A stretch of DNA of 64,000 bases from Sphingopyxis alaskensis RB2256. GTDB taxonomy: Bacteria > Pseudomonadota > Alphaproteobacteria > Sphingomonadales > Sphingomonadaceae. The notes under the pieces were generated by a model. It was not told where the DNA came from, made no database searches, and saw only the letters and a program-made list of their open reading frames with translations. A program made the translations under genes and the position numbers. This document shows, one piece after another, positions 1-8,445 of this stretch. Every line of letters starts with the position of its first letter. Within the stretch, counting starts at the first letter, position 1. The stretch lies in NCBI RefSeq assembly GCF_000013985.1, contig NC_008048.1:1302001-1366000 (forward strand), given 5' to 3'.

Positions 1-370
1 CCAAGTTCTGCAAGTTTCACCGCGTCATCCCGGCCGATATACTGGCGGTTCGAAACAAGGATCAGCTTGACCTTAGTGACCCGCGACCACGTGGTGATGA
101 TCAAATCCGAGACCTGAAATGCGGGGCTGACTTCATTCAACGAATCCCTGAACTCTTCGGTCCGGGCTTTTTTAAGGAAGCGGATCAGAGGATTGAGGAT
201 AGGCGAAACGTCGGATTTCCCGAAGGTCTGAACTTCGTCGCCGTCAACGAAATCACAGACGATCAGTCCGAGAACACCCTCTGCGTCGCGTGGGTCACCT
301 GCATACCCATCGATCCTGAGCTTCTGTGCGCCCTCACCAATCTGGTAATAGGCACGGTCGGCCACCTCAA
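1..370 (-). pseudogene. AIPR-family (abortive infection) protein fragment, N-terminus cut off by IS21
   Basis: The minus strand is open from position 370 to the left edge, about 123 residues. It includes RIDGYAGDPRDAEGVLGL, then LIVCDFVDG, and further on a segment ending SRVTKVKLILVSN. This pattern (a G-Y-x-x-D strand, an acidic strand ending DF, then a V-x-L-x-L-V strand) resembles the N-terminal region of AIPR proteins, which are linked to abortive phage resistance. The natural start lies upstream and was removed where the IS21 end begins at 371. An ATG at 405-407 inside the IS terminal repeat is in frame and would add 12 residues, so a hybrid protein could still be made. The C-terminal part is outside the window. 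The family call is from memory of the motif pattern and is moderately sure; truncation of the 5' end is seen directly. Confidence 0.5.
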
Positions 371-399
371 TGTTGATTTGCGCTGAGAACTGACCCGGG
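371..399 (+). repeat. IS21 left terminal inverted repeat
   Basis: A 29-bp terminal repeat beginning TGTTGATTTGCGCTGAGAAC, matching the complement of 2832-2860 at every position. A second partial copy of the inner part lies at 409-422. Confidence 0.5.
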
Positions 400-472
400 A
401 TTTTCATCGAGAACTGACCCGGGTGGGTATGGGTTAAGTGTTGCCCTTAGCGGGCATCGTCAAGTGTTGGCA

Positions 473-1240
473 TTACCCCTTTCTGGATTTGGGCGCGGTG
501 GAACTGGCCCTGAAGCGGAAGCTGTCATTGCCGGTCTCGAGAATGTGGCAATGGTGGGTCAGGCGATCCAGTAAAGCGGTCGTCATCTTGGCATCGCCGA
601 AGATGCTGGCCCACTCGCTGAAGCTCAGGTTGGTGGTGATCACCACGCTGGTGCGTTCATACAGCTTACTGAGCAGATGGAACAGCAGGGCACCGCCTGA
701 CGGGCTGAACGGGAGATATCCCAACTCGTCCAATATTATGAGGTCGAGCTTGAGCAGCCGCTCGGCCAGTTGGCCTGCCTTGTTAGCCGCCTTTTCCTGT
801 TCCAGCGCATTGACCAGATCGACGGTGGCGAAGAAGCGAACTTTTCTACGGTGGTGCTCGACCGCTTGGACGCCAAGGGCGGTGGCGATGTGGCTTTTGC
901 CGGTGCCGGGCCCGCCGATCAGCACCACATTGTCGGCGCTATCCATGAAGTCACCGCGGTAGAGCTGACGCACCAAGGCCTCATTGATCTCGCTGGCGGC
1001 GAAGTCGAAGCCGGCCAGATCCTTGTAGGCAGGGAAGCGGGCAGCCTTGATCTGATAGGCGATTGAGCGGACCTCGCGCTCGGCCATCTCAGCTTTGAGC
1101 AACTGGGACAGTACCGGCACGGCCGCCTCGAAGGCAGGGGCGCCTTGCTCGATCATGTCGCCGACGGCCTGAGCCATACCATACATCTTGAGGCCGCGCA
1201 GCATCACGACGACCGCGGCGCTGGCGGGGTCATGACGCAT
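473..1240 (-). CDS. istB: IS21-family ATP-binding helper protein IstB
   Basis: This AAA+ ATPase of 255 residues assists the IstA transposase in target selection. It has a Walker A motif GGPGTGKSH at about residues 108-116 and a Walker B segment [11 protein letters not shown] at about 168-178, followed by the sensor-like [11 protein letters not shown]. Length and motif order match IstB/DnaC-like proteins. Its ATG at 1238-1240 overlaps the end of istA by 11 bp, which suggests translational coupling. No internal stop or frameshift is seen, so the element may still be active. Confidence 0.5.
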   Translation of the reverse strand: MRHDPASAAVVVMLRGLKMYGMAQAVGDMIEQGAPAFEAAVPVLSQLLKAEMAEREVRSIAYQIKAARFPAYKDLAGFDFAASEINEALVRQLYRGDFMDSADNVVLIGGPGTGKSHIATALGVQAVEHHRRKVRFFATVDLVNALEQEKAANKAGQLAERLLKLDLIILDELGYLPFSPSGGALLFHLLSKLYERTSVVITTNLSFSEWASIFGDAKMTTALLDRLTHHCHILETGNDSFRFRASSTAPKSRKG

Positions 1241-2750
1241 GACGCAGCTCCCTCAGCGTGTCGTAGCGGCCTACATCGGCTTTGGGCTCCGTGCTAAGGC
1301 GCAGGGCCTGCGGGGCATCGATCGTTGGTGCCGGTGGCGCCTTGCCGTCAATCAGGCGGTGCAGCACGTTGAGCACATGAGTTTTAGTTGGCACACCGTC
1401 CTCAAGAGCCAACTCGACTGCGCATAAAACGGACTGCTCATCATGGTGCAAAACAAGAGATAGGATCTCAACCATCTCCTTGTCACCGCCGAGCCGCTTG
1501 AGCAGTTGGGTCTGCAACTGGCGGAATGCCTCGGGCATCTCAAGGAATGGCGCACCATTGCGCAGGGCGCCGGGCTTGCGCTGAACGACAGCCAGATAGT
1601 GGCGCCAGTCATAGATCGTGCGTCCCGGCTTCTGATGGGACCGGTCAATGATCCGCTCGTGTTCGCACAAGACTTGTCCTTCCGCGACGATGACAAGCCG
1701 CTCGGGGTAAACTCTCAGGCTGACGGGCCGATTGGCAAAGGAGGCTGGCACACTGTAACGGTTGCGCTCGAAGGCGATTAGGCAGGTGGGCGACACGCGC
1801 TTGGTCTGCTCGACGAAGCCATCGAAGGGCCTCCCCATGGGCATCAAGCTGATTACCTCTTCGGCGTGCACATCGGCGATGGTGCCAGGTAATGTGCCGT
1901 GCTGGATTTCTGCCCACTGCGCGACACATTGTTCCTCAAGCCAGGCATTGAGAGCTGCAAGATCTGGGAAGCTGGGCATGGGCTGCCACAGACGGTGACG
2001 GGCATCCTGAACGTTCTTCTCGACCTGTCCCTTTTCCCAGCCCGATGCTGGATTGCAGAAGTCTGTTTCGAATAGATAATGGCTGGCCAGGGCGGCGAAC
2101 CGGGCGTTGACTTGGCGCGCCTTACCACGGCCGATCTTGTCGACCGCCGTCTTCATATTATCAAAGATCCCGCGTTGGGGAATGCCGCCCAGCACTCGGA
2201 ATGCCTGCGTCAGGGCGTCGAACAGCATCTCATGCGTCTGCAACAGATAGGCCCGAACGATGTAGGCCCGGCTGTGTGATAGCTTGGTATGGGCCACCTG
2301 CAGCTTGACCTGCTTGCCACCCAGCACGGCGTAATCCTCGCTCCAATCGAACTGGAAGGCTTCGCCAGGCTGGAAAACCAGCGGCACGAAGGTCCCGCGT
2401 CCGCTGGTTTGCTGCTCATACTGGCGGTCGCGCTTCCAATCGCGGGCAAAGGCCGCCACGCGAGCATACGAGCCGTCATAGCCCAAAGTGACGAGATCAG
2501 CGTAAAGCTGCTTGGCCGTACGTTTCTGTTTGCGCGATTTGCCCGACTCCACGCGCAGCCAACCTGTCAGCTTCTCGGAAAACGGGTCCAGCTTGCTCGG
2601 CCGGTCGGGAACCTTAAACACCGGCTCTACCGCGTCTGCTCGCAGATATTTGCGGATCGTGTTGCGTGATAAGCCGGTCCGCCGCTTGATCTCACGAATG
2701 GCCATGCCTTGGCGGAAATGCCACCGGCGGATCACACTGAGTAGGTCCAT
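1230..2750 (-). CDS. istA: IS21-family transposase IstA
   Basis: DDE transposase of 506 residues from the chosen ATG at 2750; the frame is open to 2807, but the upstream codons lie in the IS end. An N-terminal helix-turn-helix ([20 protein letters not shown]) binds the terminal repeats. The rve-type catalytic core shows the first Asp in [12 protein letters not shown], the second in [11 protein letters not shown] and the Glu in [21 protein letters not shown]-terminal Mu-type beta-barrel region follows. It overlaps istB by 11 bp. Full length and undamaged. Confidence 0.5.
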   Translation of the reverse strand: MDLLSVIRRWHFRQGMAIREIKRRTGLSRNTIRKYLRADAVEPVFKVPDRPSKLDPFSEKLTGWLRVESGKSRKQKRTAKQLYADLVTLGYDGSYARVAAFARDWKRDRQYEQQTSGRGTFVPLVFQPGEAFQFDWSEDYAVLGGKQVKLQVAHTKLSHSRAYIVRAYLLQTHEMLFDALTQAFRVLGGIPQRGIFDNMKTAVDKIGRGKARQVNARFAALASHYLFETDFCNPASGWEKGQVEKNVQDARHRLWQPMPSFPDLAALNAWLEEQCVAQWAEIQHGTLPGTIADVHAEEVISLMPMGRPFDGFVEQTKRVSPTCLIAFERNRYSVPASFANRPVSLRVYPERLVIVAEGQVLCEHERIIDRSHQKPGRTIYDWRHYLAVVQRKPGALRNGAPFLEMPEAFRQLQTQLLKRLGGDKEMVEILSLVLHHDEQSVLCAVELALEDGVPTKTHVLNVLHRLIDGKAPPAPTIDAPQALRLSTEPKADVGRYDTLRELRHAS

Positions 2751-2831
2751 GTCGATCACTCCGATGCCTCCCGACTGCCTGCCGGGGGCGAGGAAAACAT
2801 GGGTCAATTCTCAGTGAAAATTTCTGCCCCT

Positions 2832-2860
2832 CCCGGGTCAGTTCTCAGCGCAAATCAACA
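2832..2860 (-). repeat. IS21 right terminal inverted repeat
   Basis: Perfect inverted copy of 371-399. A related partial copy with one or two changes lies at about 2799-2812, just outside istA. Confidence 0.5.
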
Positions 2861-3270
2861 GCCAGTGCAGCCGGGACTGGGGGGCGCCTCGCCGCCGCGT
2901 CGATGTTCTCAGAGCGCCGTGCCGTGCGAACGAGATGGAATGCGGAGAACAGCAGCACGACGCCCACCATCGGGCGGTACAGCCACGGGGGGACGTCGAT
3001 CAGCCCACCGAGGAACGCGGCGGGGACCGAGGCAACGGCGAAGGGAAGCAACAGCCGCCAGTCGTTCTGCCCGGCGCGGGAGTAACGATAGACGGCTAGC
3101 GAGGCGACGAGGATGTTCAGTGCCAATGCCGTGGGCCGCATCACGTCCGGCGAGAGACCAAATAGGGCCATCGCGGCCAAGTATCCAGACGCCCCGGCGT
3201 GGCCCACCGACGAGTAGAGCGTGGCGGCAATCATTATCAAGGCAGCGAGGATCACGTCCGCTTCGCTCAT
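2861..3270 (-). pseudogene. TSUP (TauE/SafE) family permease, C-terminus lost
   Basis: The frame opens with ATG at 3270 and runs about 136 residues before it enters the IS21 right end at 2860. The N-terminal sequence contains LYSSVGHAGASGYLAAMALF, the first TSUP repeat with the G-x-G-A-x-G pattern, followed by hydrophobic segments such as LALNILVASLAVYRY and LLLPFAVASVPAAFLGG. TSUP permeases export sulfite, sulfonates or related organosulfur anions and are normally about 250 residues, so half is missing. The last few residues before the stop come from the IS end. The IS5 element sits just upstream and probably separates the gene from its promoter. Family is fairly sure; substrate unknown. Confidence 0.5.
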
Positions 3271-3375
3271 GGGATGTCAAAATCCAAGATCTAGGGTCCA
3301 AACTCAATCAGCCTCTTGAAAATCGGCGCGCACATTGATTCACGGGTTCTCCGCTGAAGCAGGAGGCCTTTGGAA

Positions 3376-4174
3376 ATGTCGCGTTCGTTGTTCTGGCTGT
3401 CAGATGAAGCATGGCGGGCGATCGAGCCCCACCTGCCGAGGAACCAGCCCGGAGCGCGGCGGGTCGATGATCGCAGGGTAATCTCCGGCATCATTCACAT
3501 GCTCAAGTGCGGCGGCCGCTGGGCGGATTGCCCGCCTGAATACGGCCCATCGACAACGGTCTATAATCGCTGGAACCGGTGGAGCAGGCGGGGCATCTGG
3601 ACCCGCATCCTGGCGGCGCTGACCGAGGAGGGCTGGATCGCGGAAACCGGCCAGATCGACAGCAGCTACATCAAGGCCCACCGCTCTGCCGGTGGCGCAA
3701 AGTTGAGCGCATGCCAATGATCCGGGGGATCATTGGACCGCGAAACGGGCGCGGGCCAATGCCATTGGCATCTCGCGTGGCGGCCGGACGACCAAGATCC
3801 ATGCGCTTGTCGATGTCCTTGGGCGACCGCTCCGCCTCGTCCTGACGCCCGGCAACACGTCCGACGTGAAAGGCGCGGACCTGCTGATCGGCGAAACCGT
3901 CGGAATGAAGCGGGTGATCGCCGACCGTGGCTACGACGCCAACCGCATCAGGGCTGCCTTGCGCGAACAGGGCACCATCCCTGTCATCCCCGGCCGACGC
4001 AACCGCAAGCGCCCGATCCAGTATGACGAACGACGCTATAAAGATCGCTGGCGGGTCGAGGCCATGTTCTGCCGCCTCAAGGACTTCCGCCGCATCGCTA
4101 CCCGCTACGATAAACTCGCCAGGAATTTCCTGTCAGCCGTAAGCCTCGCAGCCGCCGTGGCCTTCTGGCTGTGA
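3376..4174 (+). CDS. IS5-family transposase in two overlapping frames
   Basis: The first frame (ATG 3376, preceded by an AGGAGG site about 10 nt upstream) encodes the N-terminal domain (MSRSLFWLSDEAWRAIEPHL) and ends at a TGA at 3718-3720, just after QIDSSYIKAHRSAGGAK. The second frame is open from 3707 and encodes GISRGGRTTKIHALVD, then the DDE region with VIADRGYDANRIRAAL and the Glu-bearing RVEAMFCRLKDFRRIATRYD, ending at 4174. A +1 shift within 3707-3720 would fuse the two. IS427-type elements are known to use frameshifting, but an ordinary inactivating insertion at this spot is also possible. A perfect hairpin lies exactly on the junction. Confidence 0.5.
3714..3736 (+). other. Perfect hairpin at the transposase frame junction
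   Basis: CCAATGATCC at 3714-3723 and GGATCATTGG at 3727-3736 pair over 10 bp with a GGG loop. The stem covers the stop codon of the first transposase frame. It could stimulate a frameshift or limit readthrough; no function is shown by sequence alone. Confidence 0.5.
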
Positions 4175-4189
4175 TTGAGTCTCGACCCT

Positions 4190-4507
4190 AAAGGCACACT
4201 ATCTAGCAAAACGTGACCGAGGCATCACCCTTTTTGCGGATACCTCGGATTCTCACATTGTCTTGGCTGCCGGGTTTGCACTGAAAAGGTATCGACATGT
4301 GCGGGACAGAAAAGCCCGGAAATCCATCACTTTCCAGTTCGATACCTTGTGGGATGAGGTTTAGGTGAAAAGAGACAAATGCCGATCAGAGACCGATTTT
4401 GTCGGTTTCGGCAGTCTCTGAGGTTCGGTCAGATTCAGCAAAACCGCGCAGAAGCTGGGGATTTTCTGGCCCCATAAGGCCCATCTCATTGATTCGCATT
4501 GAGATGT
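4190..4507. other. Gene-free, dyad-rich DNA between IS5 and tRNA-Ser
   Basis: I see no convincing gene in these 320 bases. They hold several dyads: CCGAGG 4217-4222 with CCTCGG 4243-4248; AAGGTATCGA 4286-4295 with TCGATACCTT 4339-4348, which encloses two smaller stems (CGGG 4302-4305 with CCCG 4315-4318, and GGAAA 4318-4322 with TTTCC 4331-4335); and CATCTCA 4482-4488 with TGAGATG 4500-4506, adjacent to the tRNA 3' end. The nested set could fold as a three-way junction. It may be the remnant of an integrated element or the tRNA terminator region. Confidence 0.5.
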
Positions 4508-4598
4508 TGGCGGACAGGGTGGGATTCGAACCCACGGTGAGCTTGCACCCACGGCGGTTTTCAAGACCGCTGCCTTAAACCACTCGGCCACCTGTCCG
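4508..4598 (-). tRNA. tRNA-Ser (anticodon UGA)
   Basis: The minus strand reads a class II tRNA with acceptor arms CGGACAG and CTGTCCG, an anticodon loop in GCGGTCTTGAAAACCGC (anticodon TGA), a long variable arm, the T arm GGGTTCGAATCCC and an encoded CCA at 4508-4510. All stems pair. It lies at the junction between accessory DNA on its 3' side and housekeeping genes on its 5' side, a classic arrangement for an island integrated at a tRNA gene. Confidence 0.5.
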
Positions 4599-4739
4599 GT
4601 GGCGTCGCCATAGCGTGCGAGCGCGGTGCGGCAAGCAAAACCTTGTTCCAACGGTCCGCCTTGCGAATGACTCGCCCTGTCCCGCGAGCGCCTAGCCAAG
4701 CGGCTCGATTCTGTGCGAAACCATCCCTATGGGTGGGTC

Positions 4740-5804
4740 ATGACGCAAACTAGCATTTTCATAATACGCAAATATTTCGTACTTTCAGCGGCAATACTGG
4801 GGGCGTGGATCGTTGCTGCCCAGGCGCCGCTCCATGCGCAGAGCGCCGATGCCGGGTTCGACGCCTATGTCCAGTCGCTCTGGCCGAAAGCGCAGGCGCG
4901 TGGCGTGTCGCGCGCGACGTTCGACCGGGTGACCGCCGGACTGCGCTACAATAGCCGGGTGGTGGCGCTCGACCGCGACAATCTGGGATCGCCGCCCAGC
5001 CCGAACACACCGATACCTGCTTTCGCGCCCTATAAGGCCCGGCACGTCGATGCCGCGCGCATCAACGGCGGGCGCCGCGTCCACGACCGCCTGCTGCCGC
5101 TGCTCGCGCGCATCGAGGCACGAACGGGTGTGCCGACGAGCATCATGATCGCAATTTACGGGCATGAGACCGCCTATGGCCAGGTCACGGGCAGCTTCGA
5201 CCTGCCCGAAGCGCTCGCGACGCTGGCGTATGAGGGACGCCGACGCAGCCTGTTCGAGCCCGAGCTGATCGCGACGATGGTGATGGTCGAACGCGGCGTG
5301 CCGCGCGATGTGCTGAAGGGGAGCTGGGCCGGCGCCTTCGGTTATCCGCAGTTCCTCCCTTCGGTCTATCTGCGTGTCGCCGAGGACGGCGATGGCGACG
5401 GCGTGGCGCGGATATGGTCGAGCGAGGCCGATGCGATCGAGTCGATCGGCGCCTATCTGCGCAACGCGGGCTGGCGCGCGGGTCAGCCATGGGGCGTTGC
5501 GGTCAACGTTCCGGCGACTTTCGATCGAGCCGCTGTTGCCAACCGCCTGACCCCCACGCGCTGTCCGCGCGTGTTCGAGCGTCACAGCCGCTGGCGCTCG
5601 ATGGCCGAGTGGCGCGCCGCCGGGCTTCAGCCGGTCAGTGGGCGCTGGCCCGACGACGATGTTCAGGCGACCTTGCTCGAACCCGACGGGCCGGGGCGGA
5701 CCGCTTATTTGCTCACCGGTAACTATCGTGCGATACTGGACTATAATTGTTCCAATTTTTACGCATTGTCTGTGGGATTGCTGGCGGATGAAATCGATCG
5801 TTAG
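4740..5804 (+). CDS. mltB: Lytic murein transglycosylase, MltB family (SLT_2)
   Basis: This enzyme cleaves the N-acetylmuramyl to N-acetylglucosamine bond in peptidoglycan, leaving an anhydro end, in the periplasm. From ATG 4740 the protein is 354 residues with an N-terminal signal segment (YFVLSAAILGAWIVAAQAPLHA, about residues 10-31). An upstream GTG at 4713 is possible but would bury the signal peptide. The SLT_2 domain contains the catalytic Glu in IYGHETAYGQVTGSFD and the following GYPQFLPSVYLR substrate-binding motif, then DGDGDGVARIW. There is no lipobox, so it is probably soluble in the periplasm. It overlaps rlpA by 17 bp, and with dacC forms a cell wall operon. Confidence 0.5.
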   Translation: MTQTSIFIIRKYFVLSAAILGAWIVAAQAPLHAQSADAGFDAYVQSLWPKAQARGVSRATFDRVTAGLRYNSRVVALDRDNLGSPPSPNTPIPAFAPYKARHVDAARINGGRRVHDRLLPLLARIEARTGVPTSIMIAIYGHETAYGQVTGSFDLPEALATLAYEGRRRSLFEPELIATMVMVERGVPRDVLKGSWAGAFGYPQFLPSVYLRVAEDGDGDGVARIWSSEADAIESIGAYLRNAGWRAGQPWGVAVNVPATFDRAAVANRLTPTRCPRVFERHSRWRSMAEWRAAGLQPVSGRWPDDDVQATLLEPDGPGRTAYLLTGNYRAILDYNCSNFYALSVGLLADEIDR

Positions 5805-6750
5805 GGACGGGTGCCTGATCGCGGGAGCAGCCCTGATGCTGTCCGGTTGCGGCGGGGTTGATGGCGCGCGCAGTGCGCGACCGGTGCCCAACCCGGTCGC
5901 AGCATCGCAGGGCGTCTCCGACGTTCCGGTGATCGTCGGGGACTCCTATAAGGTGGGCGATGTCACCTATACGCCCGCCGACGTCATCGATTATGACGAT
6001 GTCGGCTATGCGTCCTGGTACGGCGATGAGGCAGCCGGCAAGGCCACCGCCAATGGCGAGATTTTCGATCCGGCGCGGATCAGCGCCGCGCACAAGACCT
6101 TGCCGCTGCCGAGCTATGTCGAGGTGACGGCGCTCGACACCGGACGAACAATCCTTGTCCGCGTCAACGATCGCGGGCCGATGGCGAACAACCAGCTGAT
6201 TGCCCTGTCGCCTGCCGCCGCGATGCAACTCGGGCTGGAGCGGGGTCTGACAGCTGTTCGTGTTCGCCGCACCAATCCACCCGCCGCCGAACGCGCGCAA
6301 CTGCGCGCAGGGAAGGCCGTTCCGGAACGGCTGGCCACGCCGGCATCGTTGTTGGCCATCCTTCGAACGAAGGCGAGTGCCTTGCCCGCACCGAAAGGCG
6401 CGAGCGAACCCGCGCCGCCGGTTGCCTCATCGAAAGCGAAGCCGGGGGACGACCGCATGGCCGTGCAGGGCAATATCACGCCGGCGATCATGAAACAGAC
6501 GCCGGCGAAACCCGCATCCCCGGCGAAACCTGCTGTCGCCACGGGCCAATATGTCGTGCAGATCGGCGCGTTCAGCACCGAAGCACGCGCCAGGGCCGCG
6601 GCCAAGCCGGTAGGTGGTCGGGTGTCGAGGGCGGGCAATCTGTGGCGCGTTCGGATCGGCCCCTTCGCCAGCGAAGCCGACGCTCAGGGTGCGCTGGCCA
6701 CGGCGAGATCGAAGGGATTTCGCGATGCCGCGCTCCTCCGCGATCGATGA
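5788..6750 (+). CDS. rlpA: RlpA-type septal ring lipoprotein with SPOR domain
   Basis: Lipoprotein of 320 residues from ATG 5788, with lipobox LSGC giving the lipidated Cys near residue 20. The double-psi beta-barrel domain follows: YASWYGDEAAGKATANGE, then LPLPSYVEV and VRVNDRGPM, the region that in active RlpA cuts glycan strands lacking stem peptides. A Pro/Ala-rich linker leads to a C-terminal SPOR domain (YVVQIGAFSTEARARAAA to the end) that binds denuded glycan at the septum. It starts inside mltB and its TGA overlaps the dacC ATG, so the three are coupled. Family assignment is firm; catalytic activity is inferred from the intact barrel. Confidence 0.5.
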   Translation: MKSIVRDGCLIAGAALMLSGCGGVDGARSARPVPNPVAASQGVSDVPVIVGDSYKVGDVTYTPADVIDYDDVGYASWYGDEAAGKATANGEIFDPARISAAHKTLPLPSYVEVTALDTGRTILVRVNDRGPMANNQLIALSPAAAMQLGLERGLTAVRVRRTNPPAAERAQLRAGKAVPERLATPASLLAILRTKASALPAPKGASEPAPPVASSKAKPGDDRMAVQGNITPAIMKQTPAKPASPAKPAVATGQYVVQIGAFSTEARARAAAKPVGGRVSRAGNLWRVRIGPFASEADAQGALATARSKGFRDAALLRDR

Positions 6751-7745
6751 TGCGGGCGAGGGGCAAATTCGCCCTGGGCTATGGCGCTGCTACGGCGCTG
6801 GCCCTGCTGGCGAGCAATGTCGCTTTTTGGCCCGCTGCAGCGGCGAGGGATAATCGCTCATCCGGCGCCGCCAGCGCCGCGGCGGTCAGTCCGGCGCCCT
6901 ATGCGACACAGGCGCCGATCGTCATGCTCAAGGACATGGAGTCGGGCGCGATCCTTTTTTCGCGGGGTGCCGACAAACGCTTCGCCCCGGCTTCGATGGC
7001 GAAGGTGATGACCGCCTATGTCGTGCTTGATCTTTTAAAAACGCGCGAACTGCGGCGCGACACGACATTCACGGTCAGCGACGCCGTATGGAGGAAATGG
7101 AACAGCAGTACCGGTGGGTCGACGATGTTCCTCAGTCCCGGCGAGAAACTGTCGGTTGACGATCTGCTGAAGGGTTTGATCACCGTATCGGCGAATGATG
7201 CGGCGGCGGTTCTTGCCGAAGGAATCGATGGCAGCGAAGAAGCTTTTGTCAGGCGAATGAATAAGGTGGCGGCTGATATTGGTATGGCGTCGAGTCATTT
7301 TGGCACGCCCAACGGCTGGCCGGACGGCGGCGTCACAAAGGTCAGCGCCGCTGACCTCATCACGCTTGCCGATCGACTTATCCGTGATCATCCGGACGGT
7401 TATGCGCGTTATTTTTCAATCCCGAAACTCCAGCATGGCGTCGCGCCCGACGGACGACCGATCGTGCAACCGAACCGCAACCCGATTCTCGACCGGGTTG
7501 ACGGCGCCGATGGCCTCAAAACGGGGCATACCCGCGAGGCAGGCTATTGCTTCCTGGGGTCGGCCGAACGCGATGGCCGCCGGCTGATCATGGTCGTTGC
7601 CGGTCTGCCCAGCGCAAATGCGCGGCGGGAGGAGGCGCAAAGGCTGATGGACTGGGGGTTCGCCGCCGCAGCGCATCGAATGGCAGCCGAAACCCGGCGT
7701 GGGAGCGCCTCAACGAGCGTGGCCGCGGGCGCGACGCATAGATGA
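6747..7745 (+). CDS. dacC: D-alanyl-D-alanine carboxypeptidase (penicillin-binding protein 5/6 type)
   Basis: A 332-residue serine peptidase of family S11 that trims the terminal D-Ala from peptidoglycan stem peptides. Signal peptide at about 1-34. The active-site motifs are S83-M-A-K86, S148-A-N150 and K258-T-G260, all intact and correctly spaced. Compared with PBP5 (about 400 residues) the C-terminal beta domain and amphipathic membrane anchor are missing, so this is a short form, perhaps periplasmic. The start is the first of two ATGs at 6747, chosen because it overlaps the rlpA stop by 4 bp. It could equally be named dacA or dacF. Confidence 0.5.
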   Translation: MMRARGKFALGYGAATALALLASNVAFWPAAAARDNRSSGAASAAAVSPAPYATQAPIVMLKDMESGAILFSRGADKRFAPASMAKVMTAYVVLDLLKTRELRRDTTFTVSDAVWRKWNSSTGGSTMFLSPGEKLSVDDLLKGLITVSANDAAAVLAEGIDGSEEAFVRRMNKVAADIGMASSHFGTPNGWPDGGVTKVSAADLITLADRLIRDHPDGYARYFSIPKLQHGVAPDGRPIVQPNRNPILDRVDGADGLKTGHTREAGYCFLGSAERDGRRLIMVVAGLPSANARREEAQRLMDWGFAAAAHRMAAETRRGSASTSVAAGATHR

Positions 7746-7821
7746 CAAAGCCGGCGGGGCAGTTTACCTCCCGTGCCATGTCTCGACACCAGCCCATCCT
7801 CCCGTCGTCCGGTCTGACGCC

Positions 7822-8445
7822 GTGATCCGCGGACGCTTCATCACGCTTGAGGGCGGCGAGGGTGTCGGCAAATCGACGCAGTTGCGCGCCTTGTCGGAGG
7901 CACTCGCCGCGCGATCGATCGAGGTTGTGGCAACGCGTGAACCCGGCGGCAGCGTGGGCGCCGAGGCAATCCGGACGCTGCTGATGGAAGGCAGCGACGA
8001 CCGCTGGGATGCGCGCAGCGAGGCGCTGCTGTTCGCCGCCGCGCGCGCCGACCATGTTGCGCGCACGATCCGCCCGGCGCTTGCGCGTGGCGCATGGGTA
8101 TTGTGCGACCGATTCGTCGATTCGAGCCGCGCCTATCAGGGCGGCGGGGGGGGGATCACCGACGCCGATATCCTGGCGCTCCACCGTTTCGGATCCAGGG
8201 GGCTGCTGCCCGACCGCACCTTCCTGTTGACCGTGCGCCCCGATGAAGCGGCGCGCCGACTGGCAGCGCGCGGTGATCGCGACCGCATGGGCAGCAAGCC
8301 CGCGGACTATCAGGCGCGCCTCGCCGCGCGATTCGCCGAAATGGCCGCGACCGAGCCGCAGCGCTGGCGGTTGATCGACGCCGACCTGCCCGCCGCCGAC
8401 GTCACCGCGGCCATGCTTGCGGAGCTGATCGAATGGCTGCCATGA
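7822..8445 (+). CDS. tmk: Thymidylate kinase
   Basis: Phosphorylates dTMP to dTDP for DNA synthesis in the cytoplasm. The protein has 207 residues from GTG 7822, the codon giving the family-typical start MIRGRFITLEGGEGVGKSTQ with the P-loop. The frame is open further upstream to 7699, but that part overlaps dacC and has no family similarity. The DR(x) motif is in VLCDRFVDSSRAYQG, and a lid region RGDRDRM follows. It overlaps holB by 13 bp, a common tmk-holB pairing that places two DNA replication genes together. Confidence 0.5.
   Translation: MIRGRFITLEGGEGVGKSTQLRALSEALAARSIEVVATREPGGSVGAEAIRTLLMEGSDDRWDARSEALLFAAARADHVARTIRPALARGAWVLCDRFVDSSRAYQGGGGGITDADILALHRFGSRGLLPDRTFLLTVRPDEAARRLAARGDRDRMGSKPADYQARLAARFAEMAATEPQRWRLIDADLPAADVTAAMLAELIEWLP

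Larger units (their letters stand above)
371..2860 (-). mobile_element. IS21-family insertion sequence, complete
   Basis: This 2,490-bp element is bounded by perfect 29-bp inverted repeats, starting TGTTGATTTGCGCTGAGAAC at 371 and its complement ending at 2860. Shorter extra copies of the inner motif (GAGAACTGACCC near 410-420, GGTCAATTCTCA near 2801-2812) lie inside each end, as is usual for IS21-type multiple terminal sites. Both required genes, istA (DDE transposase) and istB (AAA+ helper), are intact and overlap on the minus strand. The bases next to the ends (CTCAA on the left, GCCAG on the right) do not form a target duplication. The element joins two unrelated truncated genes, so it probably marks a deletion or inversion rather than a simple insertion. 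Confidence 0.5.
3294..4188 (+). mobile_element. IS5-family insertion sequence (IS427-like), about 0.9 kb
   Basis: The ends are imperfect inverted repeats, AGGGTCCAAACTCAATCA at 3293-3310 and the complement of AGGGTCGAGACTCAATCA at 4172-4189, matching at 16 of 18 positions. A TA dinucleotide flanks both sides and is a plausible short target duplication. The element contains one transposase gene split over two frames. It lies between the TSUP remnant and the dyad-rich DNA beside tRNA-Ser, so it is part of the accessory segment. Confidence 0.5.

Noticed and set aside
3579..3845. Third frame across the IS5 transposase junction as a separate protein
   Set aside because: No conserved transposase motif; it just overlaps the two real frames.
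4713..4739. Upstream GTG start for mltB
   Set aside because: It would add nine residues before the signal peptide and has no better ribosome site than ATG 4740.
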